A stretch of 64,000 nucleotides of DNA. It comes from Endozoicomonas sp965208385. Lineage in GTDB: Bacteria; Pseudomonadota; Gammaproteobacteria; Pseudomonadales; Endozoicomonadaceae. Both the position numbers and the translations under genes were made by a program. Shown here one piece after another: positions 1-8,783 of this stretch. The notes under the pieces were generated by a model that worked only from the letters and a program-made list of their open reading frames with translations, did no database searches and had not been told where the DNA came from. The stretch spans positions 104,775 through 168,774 of the forward strand of contig CBDBOO010000050.1 of the NCBI GenBank assembly GCA_965208385.1. Reading direction: 5' to 3'. Every line of letters starts with the position of its first letter. Within the stretch, counting starts at the first letter, position 1.

Positions 1-327
1 TTTTTATTAAATACACATAAACGATCCATCTACGAAATAGCATCGAGTAGGAGTTACTAATTTTTCATTCGCCTATTTTTGTCGCGCCTTCCCCCATAGT
101 TCAACACACCCTGATTGTGTAACCTACTATATGCTCAGCATCGTTCTTTTTTATACTGTCAGGTATGGAAGGATGACAAAATCATCTCACCAGAATGCTG
201 CAATAGAGCCGTCTAACTTCTTTCGTGGTAGCACTCTATCAATTTACAGAAACCTTGACAGAAAATACCCCGACATCACGATAACGCCCATAACCATTAC
301 AAACACATCAATCCATAAGCTTCGATA
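1..327. other. Intergenic left edge, no gene seen
   Basis: This AT-rich stretch lies at the 3' side of the permease remnant. A 73-codon open frame on the plus strand starts at 131 but has no plausible ribosome binding site, no recognisable domain, and runs into the antisense of the permease, so I do not call it. No terminator hairpin with a T-tract was found. Confidence 0.5.
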
Positions 328-1538
328 TTATTTTAATGATTTAACTTTATAAAGTGCAATAACTGGCAGGAAAAACAGGATTATTGCCATCATTGGTGCC
401 ACAAGCGCATCCAGTATAACGATCACACTCCAATTGCCGACTCCGGCAACCCAGCAACTTACCCCAACAATAAACAGGCTTAGCTTGTGAATTCGCCGGA
501 TACAGATTGTATGGTCAGGATGACACTCTCTCAACCCCTGACTCAGGACCCCGTTTAACACTTCTAGAGTACCAAGAAAAAAACCGAAAAATGACGTCAT
601 AATTGCCATAAAGCCAATAATAGGGACAATGAATGAAAAGAAATCATTACCTGGCCTGTTAGCCAGAACGGAAAGAATCGGTAGATTGGTCAGCCTTGCT
701 TCTTCTATCTGCTCCGATGGGGTTGCCATAATGCATGAAAATACAAAAAAAATAGTGAGAGTGAAAAGAATCGAGGCGCTTACCATATGAACACTGTCGG
801 TTTTATGAACACACCGATCCATGTCAGTTATATCGTTACGGTAAGATCGTGTAAATGATGGGCTGACAGGAGCATGATAAAAAGAAAACACCAAAACTGG
901 CAATGCCAGAAGTATCGTCTTAAAAAACCACCCGGATCTATCGGTTGATTTAACGAATCGAATTGCCACTGTGGAACAAGATAGAGTGCCAATCCCATGA
1001 GTATGATCGAAAGAGGGATAACCAAGAGCTGATCAAACGAAGTAAGTACTGCTCGCTCCCCTGAAAGAGAGCAATCATTCCTGTGACAAGAATAAAAACA
1101 ACAAAAGATCTTGAGGGTTCCGGATAACCCAGTTGATGGACGATAAAACTGATAACGGAGATTACTGATGCCAATACTATAGAGTAGGAGCACCGGAAAC
1201 ATTGAAAGCAAACAGATGATCACCAACCAATAACCAGTACGGCCACCAAAATGCTCATATACTGTTTGAGTAATACTACTTTCAGGATTTTTCGCAGAGA
1301 GGCAGAATCGAGTTAACCCTCGATGGGTAAACAAGATCATTGGACCACAGATAAGCGACATAAGAATCAACGGCCAGATTCCACCCGAACCCGCACTGAT
1401 CGGCAGATATAATAACCCTGCACCAATTCCGGTTCCCACCTGACTTAACATCCAGCCGGTATCTTTTCCAGACCAGTCTGTTAGCACGCACTGCTTCGAT
1501 TCATTTTGTATTTCAAGACTATCATCAGGCATGATCAA
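328..1538 (-). pseudogene. HAAAP/SdaC-type amino acid permease, frameshifted remnant
   Basis: The N-terminal part (1538 down to about 1160) reads as a hydroxy/aromatic amino acid permease: a short cytoplasmic start, then GTGIGAGLLYLPISAGSGG in the first membrane segment, then several more hydrophobic helices. Similarity to the serine/threonine proton symporter family then moves to a second frame (about 1174-1070), back to the first (about 1060-960), and finally to the third frame (about 969-328), which encodes the last membrane helices. At least three frameshifts are therefore needed, and no single product can be made. The family imports serine, threonine or aromatic amino acids across the inner membrane; the substrate cannot be told from this remnant. 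Sequencing error is an alternative but would need three independent events. Confidence 0.75.
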
Positions 1539-1957
1539 AACAACACAGAATGATCAGAATCCCACCAGTATAGACACGAAGCGGAAAATATTTTAATTCA
1601 GGCGTCTAGCTCACCTCATAATCCAAGCGGCCTGTTTGATAGTCGATTAACTACCAGACAACTCAACGATTTCAGCCCCTTAAGACTCTTAATGAAGATC
1701 ACCACGTGAAATATCACAAGAGAGTCTATGTTTCAGCTATTTTTTTGGGCGTCACAGTTAATGGAAAATTTAAGAGAACTGATTCAACCACTTCCACGGA
1801 CAGACTATTAAAAGGTGTAACTGAATTTATACAGAGATAATATATTTGATATTTATTTGCTCCGAACATAATGACTGAGATAAGTGTCCTGACACTTACA
1901 CGGTCATACTCGGATATATTCAGAGGGGATTTTTGGATAGCGGCAAAATCTACGCGT
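1539..1957. other. Intergenic region between permease remnant and rplQ terminator
   Basis: No gene is supported here. The only structure noticed is a near-perfect palindrome at 1882-1897 (two 7-bp arms, AAGTGTC and GACACTT, around CT). It could be an operator half-site pair, but there is no promoter evidence. Confidence 0.4.
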
Positions 1958-1986
1958 AAAAAAGCCGGGAAAACCCGGCTTTTTTA
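1958..1986 (-). terminator. Rho-independent terminator after rplQ
   Basis: A G+C-rich stem (AAAGCCGGG / CCCGGCTTT with a TTTT loop on the minus strand) is followed by a run of T, about 15 bp downstream of the rplQ stop. It closes the alpha operon. The flanking A and T runs make it usable in both directions. Confidence 0.88.
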
Positions 1987-2000
1987 CAAAGACTGATAAC

Positions 2001-2390
2001 TTACTCGTCATCAACCTCAACAGCTTCTACAGCTGGACGATCCAACAGCTCTACATAAGCCATAGGAGCGTTGTCACCCTTGCGGAATCCACATTTGATA
2101 ATGCGAATATAACCACCTGGGCGTTCTTTGAAACGCGGACCCAGCTCAGAGAACAGTTTACCAACAACAGCCTTGTTACGCAGACGATCAAACGCCAGGC
2201 GACGGTTAGCAACACTGTCTTCTTTAGACAGGGTAATCAGCGGTTCAGCAACACGACGAAGCTCTTTAGCCTTCGGCAGTGTTGTCTTGATCAGCTCATG
2301 CTCAACCAGGGAAGCAGTCATATTCTTAAACATCGCCTTGCGATGAGAACTGTTCCTGTTGAGCTTGCGGCCACTCTTACGATGACGCAT
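2001..2390 (-). CDS. rplQ: 50S ribosomal protein L17
   Basis: This 129-residue basic protein begins MRHRKSGRKLNRNSSHRKAM, the conserved L17 N-terminus that carries the family signature. L17 lies near the peptide exit tunnel of the large subunit. The length matches the usual 120-130 residues, and the acidic C-terminal tail (VEVDDE) is common in gammaproteobacteria. It is the last gene of the alpha operon (rpsM-rpsK-rpsD-rpoA-rplQ), 72 bp after rpoA and just before a strong terminator. Confidence 0.97.
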   Translation of the reverse strand: MRHRKSGRKLNRNSSHRKAMFKNMTASLVEHELIKTTLPKAKELRRVAEPLITLSKEDSVANRRLAFDRLRNKAVVGKLFSELGPRFKERPGGYIRIIKCGFRKGDNAPMAYVELLDRPAVEAVEVDDE

Positions 2391-2462
2391 GGCACAAACA
2401 TCCTCTTTCTACCAAATGCCCAACATCATTATTATCAACAATGACGCCAGGCATTGGCTGCA

Positions 2463-3464
2463 TTAAGCAGAAATCTTATCGTCGCCCTTTAAACTGGCTG
2501 GCGGCCAGTTATCGAGACGCATACCCAGACTCAAACCACGTGAGGCCAGAACATCTTTAATTTCAGTTAAAGACTTCTTACCCAGATTCGGGGTTTTGAG
2601 TAGCTCAACTTCTGTACGCTGGATCAAATCACCAATGTAGTAGATGTTCTCTGCCTTCAGGCAGTTCGCACTACGAACGGTCAGCTCAAGATCGTCAACC
2701 GGACGGAGAAGAATCGGATCAACTTCATCTTCTTCTTTAACCGGTTCTGGCTCAGCCTCACCTTCCAGATCAACGAATACGGCCAACTGCTGCTGCAGGA
2801 TGGTAGCAGCACGACGAATGGCTTCATCAGGATCCAGAGTTCCATTGGTTTCTAAATCGATAACCAGCTTGTCGAGATCGGTACGCTGCTCAACACGAGC
2901 ACTGTCTACGACATAGGAAACACGGTACACAGGGCTGTAGGTGGAATCCAGCTGAAGACGGCCAATAGCACGAGTTTCCTCTTCGTCTTGACGACGGCTT
3001 TCGGCTGATTCGTAACCGCGGCCACGAGCGATCTTCAGCTTCATGTTCAGCTCGCCCTTGTCATTCATATGAGCAATAACATGCTCAGGATTCATGATTT
3101 CAACATCATGATCCAGCTGAATGTCAGCTGCAGTAACCACGCCCTGTCCCTTTTTCGTCAGGGTCAGTGTGACGTCGTCACGACCGGTCATACAAATGGC
3201 CAGGCCTTTCAGGTTAAGCAGGATTTCAATAACATCTTCCTGCACGCCATCTATCGCACTGTACTCATGTTGCACACCGTCGATTTCTACCTCTGTCACG
3301 GCACAGCCGGGCATAGAGGACAAAAGAATACGACGCAACGCATTACCCAGGGTATGTCCGAAACCACGTTCCAGTGGCTCAAGAGTAACCTTAGCGCGTG
3401 TCAGGCTAATTTCCTCAACATCAATATGTCGAGGAGTTAGAAATTCAGTAACCGAATTCTGCAT
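2463..3464 (-). CDS. rpoA: RNA polymerase alpha subunit
   Basis: The 333-residue product has the two-domain alpha layout. The N-terminal dimerisation domain (about 1-235) includes GFGHTLGNALRRILLSSMPG, which nucleates polymerase assembly. An acidic linker (EGEAEPEPVKEEDEVD) follows, and then the C-terminal domain (about 250-325) with VRSANCLKAENIYYIGDL, which binds UP-element DNA and activators. Length matches the gammaproteobacterial norm of 329-333. It is co-transcribed between rpsD and rplQ. The helix-hairpin-helix region (NLGKKSLTEIKD) is intact, so the subunit should be functional. Confidence 0.98.
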   Translation of the reverse strand: MQNSVTEFLTPRHIDVEEISLTRAKVTLEPLERGFGHTLGNALRRILLSSMPGCAVTEVEIDGVQHEYSAIDGVQEDVIEILLNLKGLAICMTGRDDVTLTLTKKGQGVVTAADIQLDHDVEIMNPEHVIAHMNDKGELNMKLKIARGRGYESAESRRQDEEETRAIGRLQLDSTYSPVYRVSYVVDSARVEQRTDLDKLVIDLETNGTLDPDEAIRRAATILQQQLAVFVDLEGEAEPEPVKEEDEVDPILLRPVDDLELTVRSANCLKAENIYYIGDLIQRTEVELLKTPNLGKKSLTEIKDVLASRGLSLGMRLDNWPPASLKGDDKISA

Positions 3465-3495
3465 GGATGTAACACCCCACCTAACTGTCTATCCC

Positions 3496-4116
3496 TTACT
3501 TGGAGTACAGCTCGACGATCAAATTTTCGTTGATATCGGCCGCCAGATCACTCCGCTCGGGCAGCACCTTGAAGACACCTTCTTTTTTCTTGGCATCTAC
3601 TTCTACCCATGTGGAAAAACCACGCTGAGCAGCAAGTTCAAGAGCTGCATTGATACGCAGCTGGTTTTGTGCCTTCTCACGAATGGCAACAACATCACCA
3701 GGAGCAACCTTATAAGAAGGGATGTTCACGGTCTTACCATTGACAGTGATAGCCTTGTGGCTAACCAGCTGACGTGCTTCTGCACGGGTAGAGCCGAATC
3801 CCATGCGATAAACTACATTATCAAGGCGAGTCTCCAGAAGTTGCAACAGGTTTGAGCCTGTAGCACCCTTCAGACGATCAGCTTCCTTGTAGTAGTTACG
3901 GAACTGCTTTTCCAGTACACCGTAGATACGACGAACTTTCTGCTTCTCCCGAAGCTGCACACCGTAGTCGGACAAACGACCACGACGCTGGCCATGCTGA
4001 CCAGGTGCGTTTTCTGCCTTGCACTTTGAATCGAGTGGACGGACACCGCTCTTCAAAAAGAGATCGGTTCCCTCACGACGAGACAACTTGCACTTAGGAC
4101 CAATATATCTAGCCAT
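3496..4116 (-). CDS. rpsD: 30S ribosomal protein S4
   Basis: The 206-residue product starts MARYIGPKCKLSRREGTDL and contains the S4 RNA-binding domain at about 95-160 (LETRLDNVVYRMGFGSTRAE). S4 is a primary 16S rRNA binder of the small-subunit body. In enterobacteria it represses its own operon at the rpsM leader. A ribosome binding site (AGGAGA) precedes the start. It lies 16 bp after rpsK and before rpoA. The long leader before rpsM here leaves room for the same regulation, but I did not model the pseudoknot. Confidence 0.98.
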   Translation of the reverse strand: MARYIGPKCKLSRREGTDLFLKSGVRPLDSKCKAENAPGQHGQRRGRLSDYGVQLREKQKVRRIYGVLEKQFRNYYKEADRLKGATGSNLLQLLETRLDNVVYRMGFGSTRAEARQLVSHKAITVNGKTVNIPSYKVAPGDVVAIREKAQNQLRINAALELAAQRGFSTWVEVDAKKKEGVFKVLPERSDLAADINENLIVELYSK

Positions 4117-4132
4117 TTACACTGTCTCCTGC

Positions 4133-4522
4133 TTATACTCGACGCTTTTTAGGCGGACGGCAACCATTGTGTGGGATCGGCGTAACATCAGTGATGTTAG
4201 TGATCTTGTAACCACAAGCGTTGAGAGCACGGACAGCGGATTCACGGCCTGGTCCAGGCCCCTTCACACAAACGTCCAGATTCTTCAGACCATACTCAGC
4301 GGCTGCACGTCCGGCACGCTCAGCTGCAACCTGTGCAGCAAAGGGTGTACTTTTACGGGAACCACGGAAGCCGGAGCCACCTGCAGTTGCCCAGGACAAT
4401 GCATTACCCTGGCGGTCGGTAATTGTCACGATAGTGTTGTTAAAAGAAGCGTGGATATGGGCGATGCCATCCACTACTGTCTTTTTAACCTTCTTACGTG
4501 TACGAGTACCTGGCTTTGCCAT
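4133..4522 (-). CDS. rpsK: 30S ribosomal protein S11
   Basis: The 129-residue protein has the S11 core: HIHASFNNTIVTITDRQGN at about 22-40, GFRGSRKSTPFAAQVAAE, and the basic tail PPKKRRV. S11 forms part of the 30S platform near the mRNA exit. It sits between rpsM and rpsD in the standard alpha-operon order. Length equals the E. coli protein. Confidence 0.97.
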   Translation of the reverse strand: MAKPGTRTRKKVKKTVVDGIAHIHASFNNTIVTITDRQGNALSWATAGGSGFRGSRKSTPFAAQVAAERAGRAAAEYGLKNLDVCVKGPGPGRESAVRALNACGYKITNITDVTPIPHNGCRPPKKRRV

Positions 4523-4573
4523 ATCAGAACAAATCCTGTATCAATCGAAGATCGAAGCTATCAAGCAACAATC

Positions 4574-4930
4574 TTACTTGCGAATCGGTTTGCGCGGACC
4601 CTTACGAGTACGAGCATTAGTCTTGGAGCGCTGACCACGAACAGGCAGACTGCGACGGTGGCGAATACCACGGTAGCAACCCAGATCCATGAGGCGCTTG
4701 ATGTTCATGCTGATTTCACGACGAAGATCACCTTCAGTATTCAGGTGTGTAACTTCACCACGCAGAGCTTCCAGTTGCTCTTCGCTCAAATCAGACACTT
4801 TGGCAGACGGGCTAACGCCAGCGGTAGTACACAGTTTTAGAGCTGTGGTTTTACCTATACCAAAAATGTAGGTCAACGAGATAACGGCATGTTTGTTATC
4901 CGGAATGTTGACGCCAGCAATACGGGCCAT
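4574..4930 (-). CDS. rpsM: 30S ribosomal protein S13
   Basis: The 118-residue protein begins MARIAGVNIPDNKHAVISLT and has the helix-two-turn-helix region (YIFGIGKTTALKLC) and the basic C-terminus (RTRKGPRKPIRK) that reaches the P-site tRNA. It is the first gene of the alpha operon, with a GGAG ribosome binding site. About 200 nt separate it from the predicted promoter, a leader long enough to host S4-mediated translational control as in E. coli. That last point is inference from family knowledge. Confidence 0.97.
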   Translation of the reverse strand: MARIAGVNIPDNKHAVISLTYIFGIGKTTALKLCTTAGVSPSAKVSDLSEEQLEALRGEVTHLNTEGDLRREISMNIKRLMDLGCYRGIRHRRSLPVRGQRSKTNARTRKGPRKPIRK

Positions 4931-5134
4931 TCAATCGTCTCCGTTATTACATTTACCGTGCAATCAGTTATTCACTTCAAAAACCAGTAAATAGTAGCTG
5001 ACTCACGTCACCATGACAAAAACTGATCATTTTATTGACCAGAAACCTTTCACATGGCTGTTTTCATCCTGCCGCTCAGATGATCCGAAGATCAAAAAGA
5101 GTCAGGTTTATTTACAACAGGTCGAAAAGCGGAA

Positions 5135-5163
5135 ATTCTAATCCTCTATTCGATAAAACACAA
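5135..5163 (-). promoter_or_regulatory. Predicted sigma-70 promoter of the alpha operon
   Basis: On the minus strand a -10 box TAGAAT (5135-5140) lies 17 bp from a weak -35 TTGTGT (5158-5163). The -35 overlaps the foot of the spc terminator hairpin. Transcription would start near 5128, giving rpsM a leader of about 198 nt. The -35 matches consensus at only three positions, so the call is tentative. Confidence 0.45.
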
Positions 5164-5193
5164 CCGTTCATGTAAACATGAACGGTTGTTTTT
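5161..5193 (-). terminator. Hairpin terminator after rpmJ (end of spc operon)
   Basis: A perfect 12-bp stem (CAACCGTTCATG / CATGAACGGTTG) with a 4-nt loop spans 5161-5188. A TTTTT run follows on the plus side and TGTTTTAT on the minus side. It lies 67 bp after the rpmJ stop and separates the spc from the alpha operon. Confidence 0.7.
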
Positions 5194-5255
5194 GCCTGAA
5201 GCCACATTAGGCCAGAACATACACCCCTGGGAAATCCGTAGATTTCCCGTAGGTA

Positions 5256-5369
5256 TTAGCCCTGACGTTGTTTGTGACGTGGCTCAGGACAGATCACCCG
5301 CACAGTACCCTTGCGCTTGATGATTTTGCAGTTGCGGCAAATTCTCTTCACCGACGCACGTACTTTCAT
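5256..5369 (-). CDS. rpmJ: 50S ribosomal protein L36
   Basis: This 37-codon gene reads MKVRASVKRICRNCK, then IIKRKGTVRVICPEPRHKQ, then RQG and a TAA stop. It has the zinc-ribbon pattern C-x2-C...C-x4-H of the zinc-binding L36 form. Length is that of the common L36. It is the last gene of the spc operon, 31 bp after secY, as in E. coli. It is too short for usual ORF cut-offs and was found by reading the gap after secY. Confidence 0.96.
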   Translation of the reverse strand: MKVRASVKRICRNCKIIKRKGTVRVICPEPRHKQRQG

Positions 5370-5400
5370 AACTTTCTCCGCAATCGTTGCAGAACCTGGC

Positions 5401-6726
5401 TTAGCGGATTAATCCACCACCACCATAGCCCTTAAGATTGGATTTTTTCAGCAGTGACTCATACTGATTAGACATCAGATGTGACTGAACCTGAGCCATG
5501 GTATCCATGACTACAACTACCACGATCAGCAAACTGGTACCACCCAGATAGAACGGCACATTGGCCGAAATTACCAGGAACTGTGGCAACAAGGATACCG
5601 CTGTCATGTAGAGGGCACCGAACATGGTCAGTCGAGTCAGAACACCATCTATGTATCGTGCAGACTGCTCACCAGGACGAATCCCGGGAATGAATGCACC
5701 TGACTTCTTCAGATTATCTGCAACATCCTTCGGATTGAAGACAAGCGCAGTATAGAAGAAACAGAAAAAGACGATGCCCGCCGAGAACAATATGATGTTC
5801 AGAGGCTGACCAGGACCCATTGCCAGCGCAATATCCTGCAACCATTCCATGCCCTCACCCTGACCGAACCACTGCGCAATAGACGCAGGGAACAACAACA
5901 GGCTAGAGGCAAAGATAGCAGGGATTACACCAGCCATATTCACTTTCAATGGCAAATGACTGCTTTGCGCCGCAAATACCTTCCGACCTTGCTGTCGCTT
6001 GGCGTAATTTACGGTTATACGACGCTGGCCCCGTTCGATAAAGACCACAAATGCGATAATGGCGACAGCCAGCAAGGCGACAGCCAAAAGAGCCAGAATG
6101 TTAATATCACCCTGACGTGCGGACTCGAAAGAACGCACAATCGCACCCGGCAGACCAGCGACAATACCTGCAAAGATGAGAATCGAAATACCGTTGCCGA
6201 TTCCCCTCTCAGTCACTTGCTCCCCGAGCCACATCATAAAGACGGCACCGGTAACAAAAGTAACAACAGCTACAACATAAAAGCTGATGTCAGTACTGAA
6301 AGCGACACCCTGATTAGCCAATCCCACGGTCATTCCCATGCCCTGCACAAGTGCAAGAGCAACGGTCAGATATCGAGTGTACTGACTAATCTTGCGACGT
6401 CCGGACTCACCTTCCTTTTTGAGTTGTTCCAGCTGGGGACTCACCGCACTCATTAGCTGAATGATGATGGACGCCGAAATATAAGGCATGATTCCGAGTG
6501 CTAGTACAGACATTCTTTCCAGCGCACCGCCGGAAAACATGTTGAACAGACCCAGAATCGTACCCTCATTCTGCTGAAACATCCGAGCCAGGGCATCAGG
6601 GTTGATTCCTGGCACAGGTATATGCGCTCCGATCCTGTACACCAGGATCGCCAGAAACACGAACTTAACACGAGACCATAGCTCGTTTAAGCCGCTTTGA
6701 TTCCCTACAGGTAATGTCTTAGCCAT
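5401..6726 (-). CDS. secY: Preprotein translocase subunit SecY
   Basis: The 441-residue protein has about ten membrane helices and the SecY signatures: YRIGAHIPVPGINPDAL at about 31-47 and GIGNGISILIFAGIVAGLP at about 177-195. It forms the protein-conducting channel of the inner membrane with SecE and SecG and partners SecA and the ribosome. Its ATG follows the rplO stop directly (TAAATG), which suggests translational coupling in the spc operon. The cytoplasmic loop before the last helices (GVIPAIFASSLLLFPASIAQW region) is intact. Confidence 0.98.
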   Translation of the reverse strand: MAKTLPVGNQSGLNELWSRVKFVFLAILVYRIGAHIPVPGINPDALARMFQQNEGTILGLFNMFSGGALERMSVLALGIMPYISASIIIQLMSAVSPQLEQLKKEGESGRRKISQYTRYLTVALALVQGMGMTVGLANQGVAFSTDISFYVVAVVTFVTGAVFMMWLGEQVTERGIGNGISILIFAGIVAGLPGAIVRSFESARQGDINILALLAVALLAVAIIAFVVFIERGQRRITVNYAKRQQGRKVFAAQSSHLPLKVNMAGVIPAIFASSLLLFPASIAQWFGQGEGMEWLQDIALAMGPGQPLNIILFSAGIVFFCFFYTALVFNPKDVADNLKKSGAFIPGIRPGEQSARYIDGVLTRLTMFGALYMTAVSLLPQFLVISANVPFYLGGTSLLIVVVVVMDTMAQVQSHLMSNQYESLLKKSNLKGYGGGGLIR

Positions 6727-7161
6727 TTAGTCCTCGATCTTACCACCGGCAGCTTCAATAGCAGCACGGGCGCCTTTGGTAACAGCCAGACCTTTGATAG
6801 TAACAGCCTTGGCTAACTCGCCCGACAGTACCACTTTGGCCCGCTGGATGCTACCGCCGATCAGGTCTGCAGCTTTCAATGCCGCCAGATCGATGATATC
6901 TGCTTCAACCTTGGCCAGTTCATGCAGACGAATCTCAGTAGAGAAACGCCCCTTGCGTGAACTAAAGCCGTATTTTGGCAGACGACGCTGCAATGGTTGC
7001 TGACCGCCTTCAAAACCAGGCTTGACAGAACCACCGGAACGCGCTTTTTGACCTTTGTGGCCACGGCCGCCGGTCTTACCCAGACCAGAACCGATACCAC
7101 GGCCAACACGTTTGCCCTCTTTACGGCTACCATCAGCCGGGCTCAGTGTATTCAGACGCAT
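6727..7161 (-). CDS. rplO: 50S ribosomal protein L15
   Basis: The 144-residue product begins MRLNTLSPADGSRKEGKRVG and has the glycine- and lysine-rich N-terminal half (GSGLGKTGGRGHKGQKARSG) that threads into 23S rRNA. The globular C-terminal half starts near residue 75. It lies between rpmD (1 bp away) and secY (abutting). Length equals that of E. coli L15. Confidence 0.97.
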   Translation of the reverse strand: MRLNTLSPADGSRKEGKRVGRGIGSGLGKTGGRGHKGQKARSGGSVKPGFEGGQQPLQRRLPKYGFSSRKGRFSTEIRLHELAKVEADIIDLAALKAADLIGGSIQRAKVVLSGELAKAVTIKGLAVTKGARAAIEAAGGKIED

Positions 7162-7162
7162 A

Positions 7163-7348
7163 TTATTCTCCTTCTACACGAACAAGGTAGTTAACCTTGT
7201 TGATCATGCCACGAACTGAAGGAGTATCTTCTACTTCAACAGTGTGCCTGATTCGGCGCAGACCCAGACCCCGTACGCAAGCCTTGTGGCTTTCGAGGCG
7301 ACCGCTGGTGCTCTTCAAGAGCGTCACTTTGATCATCTTCTTAGCCAT
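7163..7348 (-). CDS. rpmD: 50S ribosomal protein L30
   Basis: The 61-residue protein contains the L30 signature LKSTSGRLESHKACVRGLGL followed by RRIRHTVEVEDTPSVRGMI. Its size and its place between rpsE and rplO are typical of the spc operon. Only 3 bp separate it from rpsE and 1 bp from rplO. Confidence 0.96.
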   Translation of the reverse strand: MAKKMIKVTLLKSTSGRLESHKACVRGLGLRRIRHTVEVEDTPSVRGMINKVNYLVRVEGE

Positions 7349-7351
7349 GAC

Positions 7352-7861
7352 TTATCCCAGGATATCCTCAACAGACTTGCCACGCTTGGCAGCAACGCCC
7401 TCAGGAGAACGCATGTCGCGCAGACCTTTGAAAGTTGCACGAACAACGTTCACAGGGTTGGTTGAACCGTAGCATTTTGCCAGTACGTTATGCACACCAG
7501 CCACTTCCAGAACAGCACGCATTGCGCCACCGGCAATAACACCGGTACCCGCTGACGCAGGCTGCATATAAACCTTGGAAGCACCGTGACGCGCTTTTAC
7601 AGGATACTGCAGGGTGTCACCATTCAGATCAACATTGATCATGTTGCGACGTGCAGCTTCCATTGCTTTCTGGATTGCGATAGGCACTTCACGCGCCTTA
7701 CCACGACCAAAACCAACTTTTCCCTTGCCATCGCCAACTACAGTCAGTGCTGTGAAGCCAAAGATACGACCACCTTTCACCACTTTGGCTACTCGGTTAA
7801 CTTGTACCAGCTTCTCAATCAGACCTTCGTCATTTTGACTCTTACGATCATCTCTTGCCAT
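7352..7861 (-). CDS. rpsE: 30S ribosomal protein S5
   Basis: The 169-residue protein has the S5 double-stranded RNA-binding N-terminal domain with the signature VNRVAKVVKGGRIFGFTALT (about 21-40) and GKGKVGFGRGKAREVPIAIQ. The C-terminal domain includes GTGVIAGGAMRAVLEVAGV. S5 helps maintain decoding accuracy and mRNA unwinding at the 30S entry site. It follows rplR by 11 bp. Confidence 0.98.
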   Translation of the reverse strand: MARDDRKSQNDEGLIEKLVQVNRVAKVVKGGRIFGFTALTVVGDGKGKVGFGRGKAREVPIAIQKAMEAARRNMINVDLNGDTLQYPVKARHGASKVYMQPASAGTGVIAGGAMRAVLEVAGVHNVLAKCYGSTNPVNVVRATFKGLRDMRSPEGVAAKRGKSVEDILG

Positions 7862-7872
7862 GATGCCTACCC

Positions 7873-8223
7873 TCAGAATTCCAGACCGGCTTCACGGGCA
7901 GCATCGGCGAGAGCCTTAACACGACCGTGATATTTGAAACCAGAGCGATCAAATGACACTTTGGTTATCCCTGCAGCCTTGGCGCGCTCAGCAATCAGAG
8001 CACCCACCTTTTTAGCCGCATCCACGTTACCGGTAGCATCGCTACGCAGCTCTTTCTCTACAGTAGAGGCCGTCACCAATACTTTTTCGCCCTGTGGAGC
8101 GATAACCTGCGCATAGATGTGGCGAGGCGTACGATGAATACTCAGTCGTACAGCGCCCAGTTCACGCATCTTTACCCTTGCACGAAGGGCACGGCGCAGG
8201 CGAGAAGATTTTTTGTCCATCAT
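7873..8223 (-). CDS. rplR: 50S ribosomal protein L18
   Basis: The product of about 116 residues binds 5S rRNA with L5. It contains RLSIHRTPRHIYAQVIAP and the C-terminal YHGRVKALADAAREAGLEF, both characteristic. Two adjacent ATG codons are available; the second gives the usual MDKKSSRLRRALRAR start. It lies between rplF and rpsE in the standard order. Confidence 0.97.
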   Translation of the reverse strand: MMDKKSSRLRRALRARVKMRELGAVRLSIHRTPRHIYAQVIAPQGEKVLVTASTVEKELRSDATGNVDAAKKVGALIAERAKAAGITKVSFDRSGFKYHGRVKALADAAREAGLEF

Positions 8224-8237
8224 GATCTCACCCTACC

Positions 8238-8771
8238 TTACTTTTTCTTGGCTTCTTTGCGACGAACATGTTCGTCAGCATAGCGGACACCTTTGCCTTT
8301 ATACGGCTCAGGACGACGGAATTCACGGATTTCCGCTGCAACCTGTCCAACCAGCTGCTTATCGATACCCTTAATCAGGATCTCGGTCTGGCTTGGAGTT
8401 TCCGCAGTCACACCTTCCGGCAAAGCATACTCAACCGGATGGGAGAAGCCCAGGTTCAGGTTCAGGGTTTTACCCTTGGCTTGCGCACGGTAACCGACAC
8501 CAACCAACTGCAACTTCTTCTGGAAGCCCGTGGTGACGCCGTTAACCATGTTATTGATCAGCGCGCGGGTAGTACCGGCCAGAGCACGAGAGTGCTTGGC
8601 TCCATCACGTGGAACGAAAGTCAGAGCACTATCTTCCTGACTTACGACAACGTTCGAATGAACGTCCAGTTCCAGCTGACCCTTAGAACCTTTAATGACA
8701 ATGTTCTGGCCATTCTGCTTAATCTCTACACCAGCAGGGATTACAACAGGGCTTTTGGCTACTCGAGACAT
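8238..8771 (-). CDS. rplF: 50S ribosomal protein L6
   Basis: The 177-residue protein starts MSRVAKSPVVIPAGVEIK and ends with the L6 signature PEPYKGKGVRYADEHVRRKE. It consists of two repeated alpha/beta domains and sits close to the sarcin-ricin loop of 23S rRNA. It is 12 bp downstream of rpsH and 14 bp before rplR. Length matches E. coli L6. Confidence 0.98.
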   Translation of the reverse strand: MSRVAKSPVVIPAGVEIKQNGQNIVIKGSKGQLELDVHSNVVVSQEDSALTFVPRDGAKHSRALAGTTRALINNMVNGVTTGFQKKLQLVGVGYRAQAKGKTLNLNLGFSHPVEYALPEGVTAETPSQTEILIKGIDKQLVGQVAAEIREFRRPEPYKGKGVRYADEHVRRKEAKKK

Positions 8772-8783
8772 GTTACCCCTCCC

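Noticed and set aside
131..352. Small plus-strand gene at the left edge
   Set aside because: No ribosome binding site, no recognisable features, and overlap with the permease remnant.
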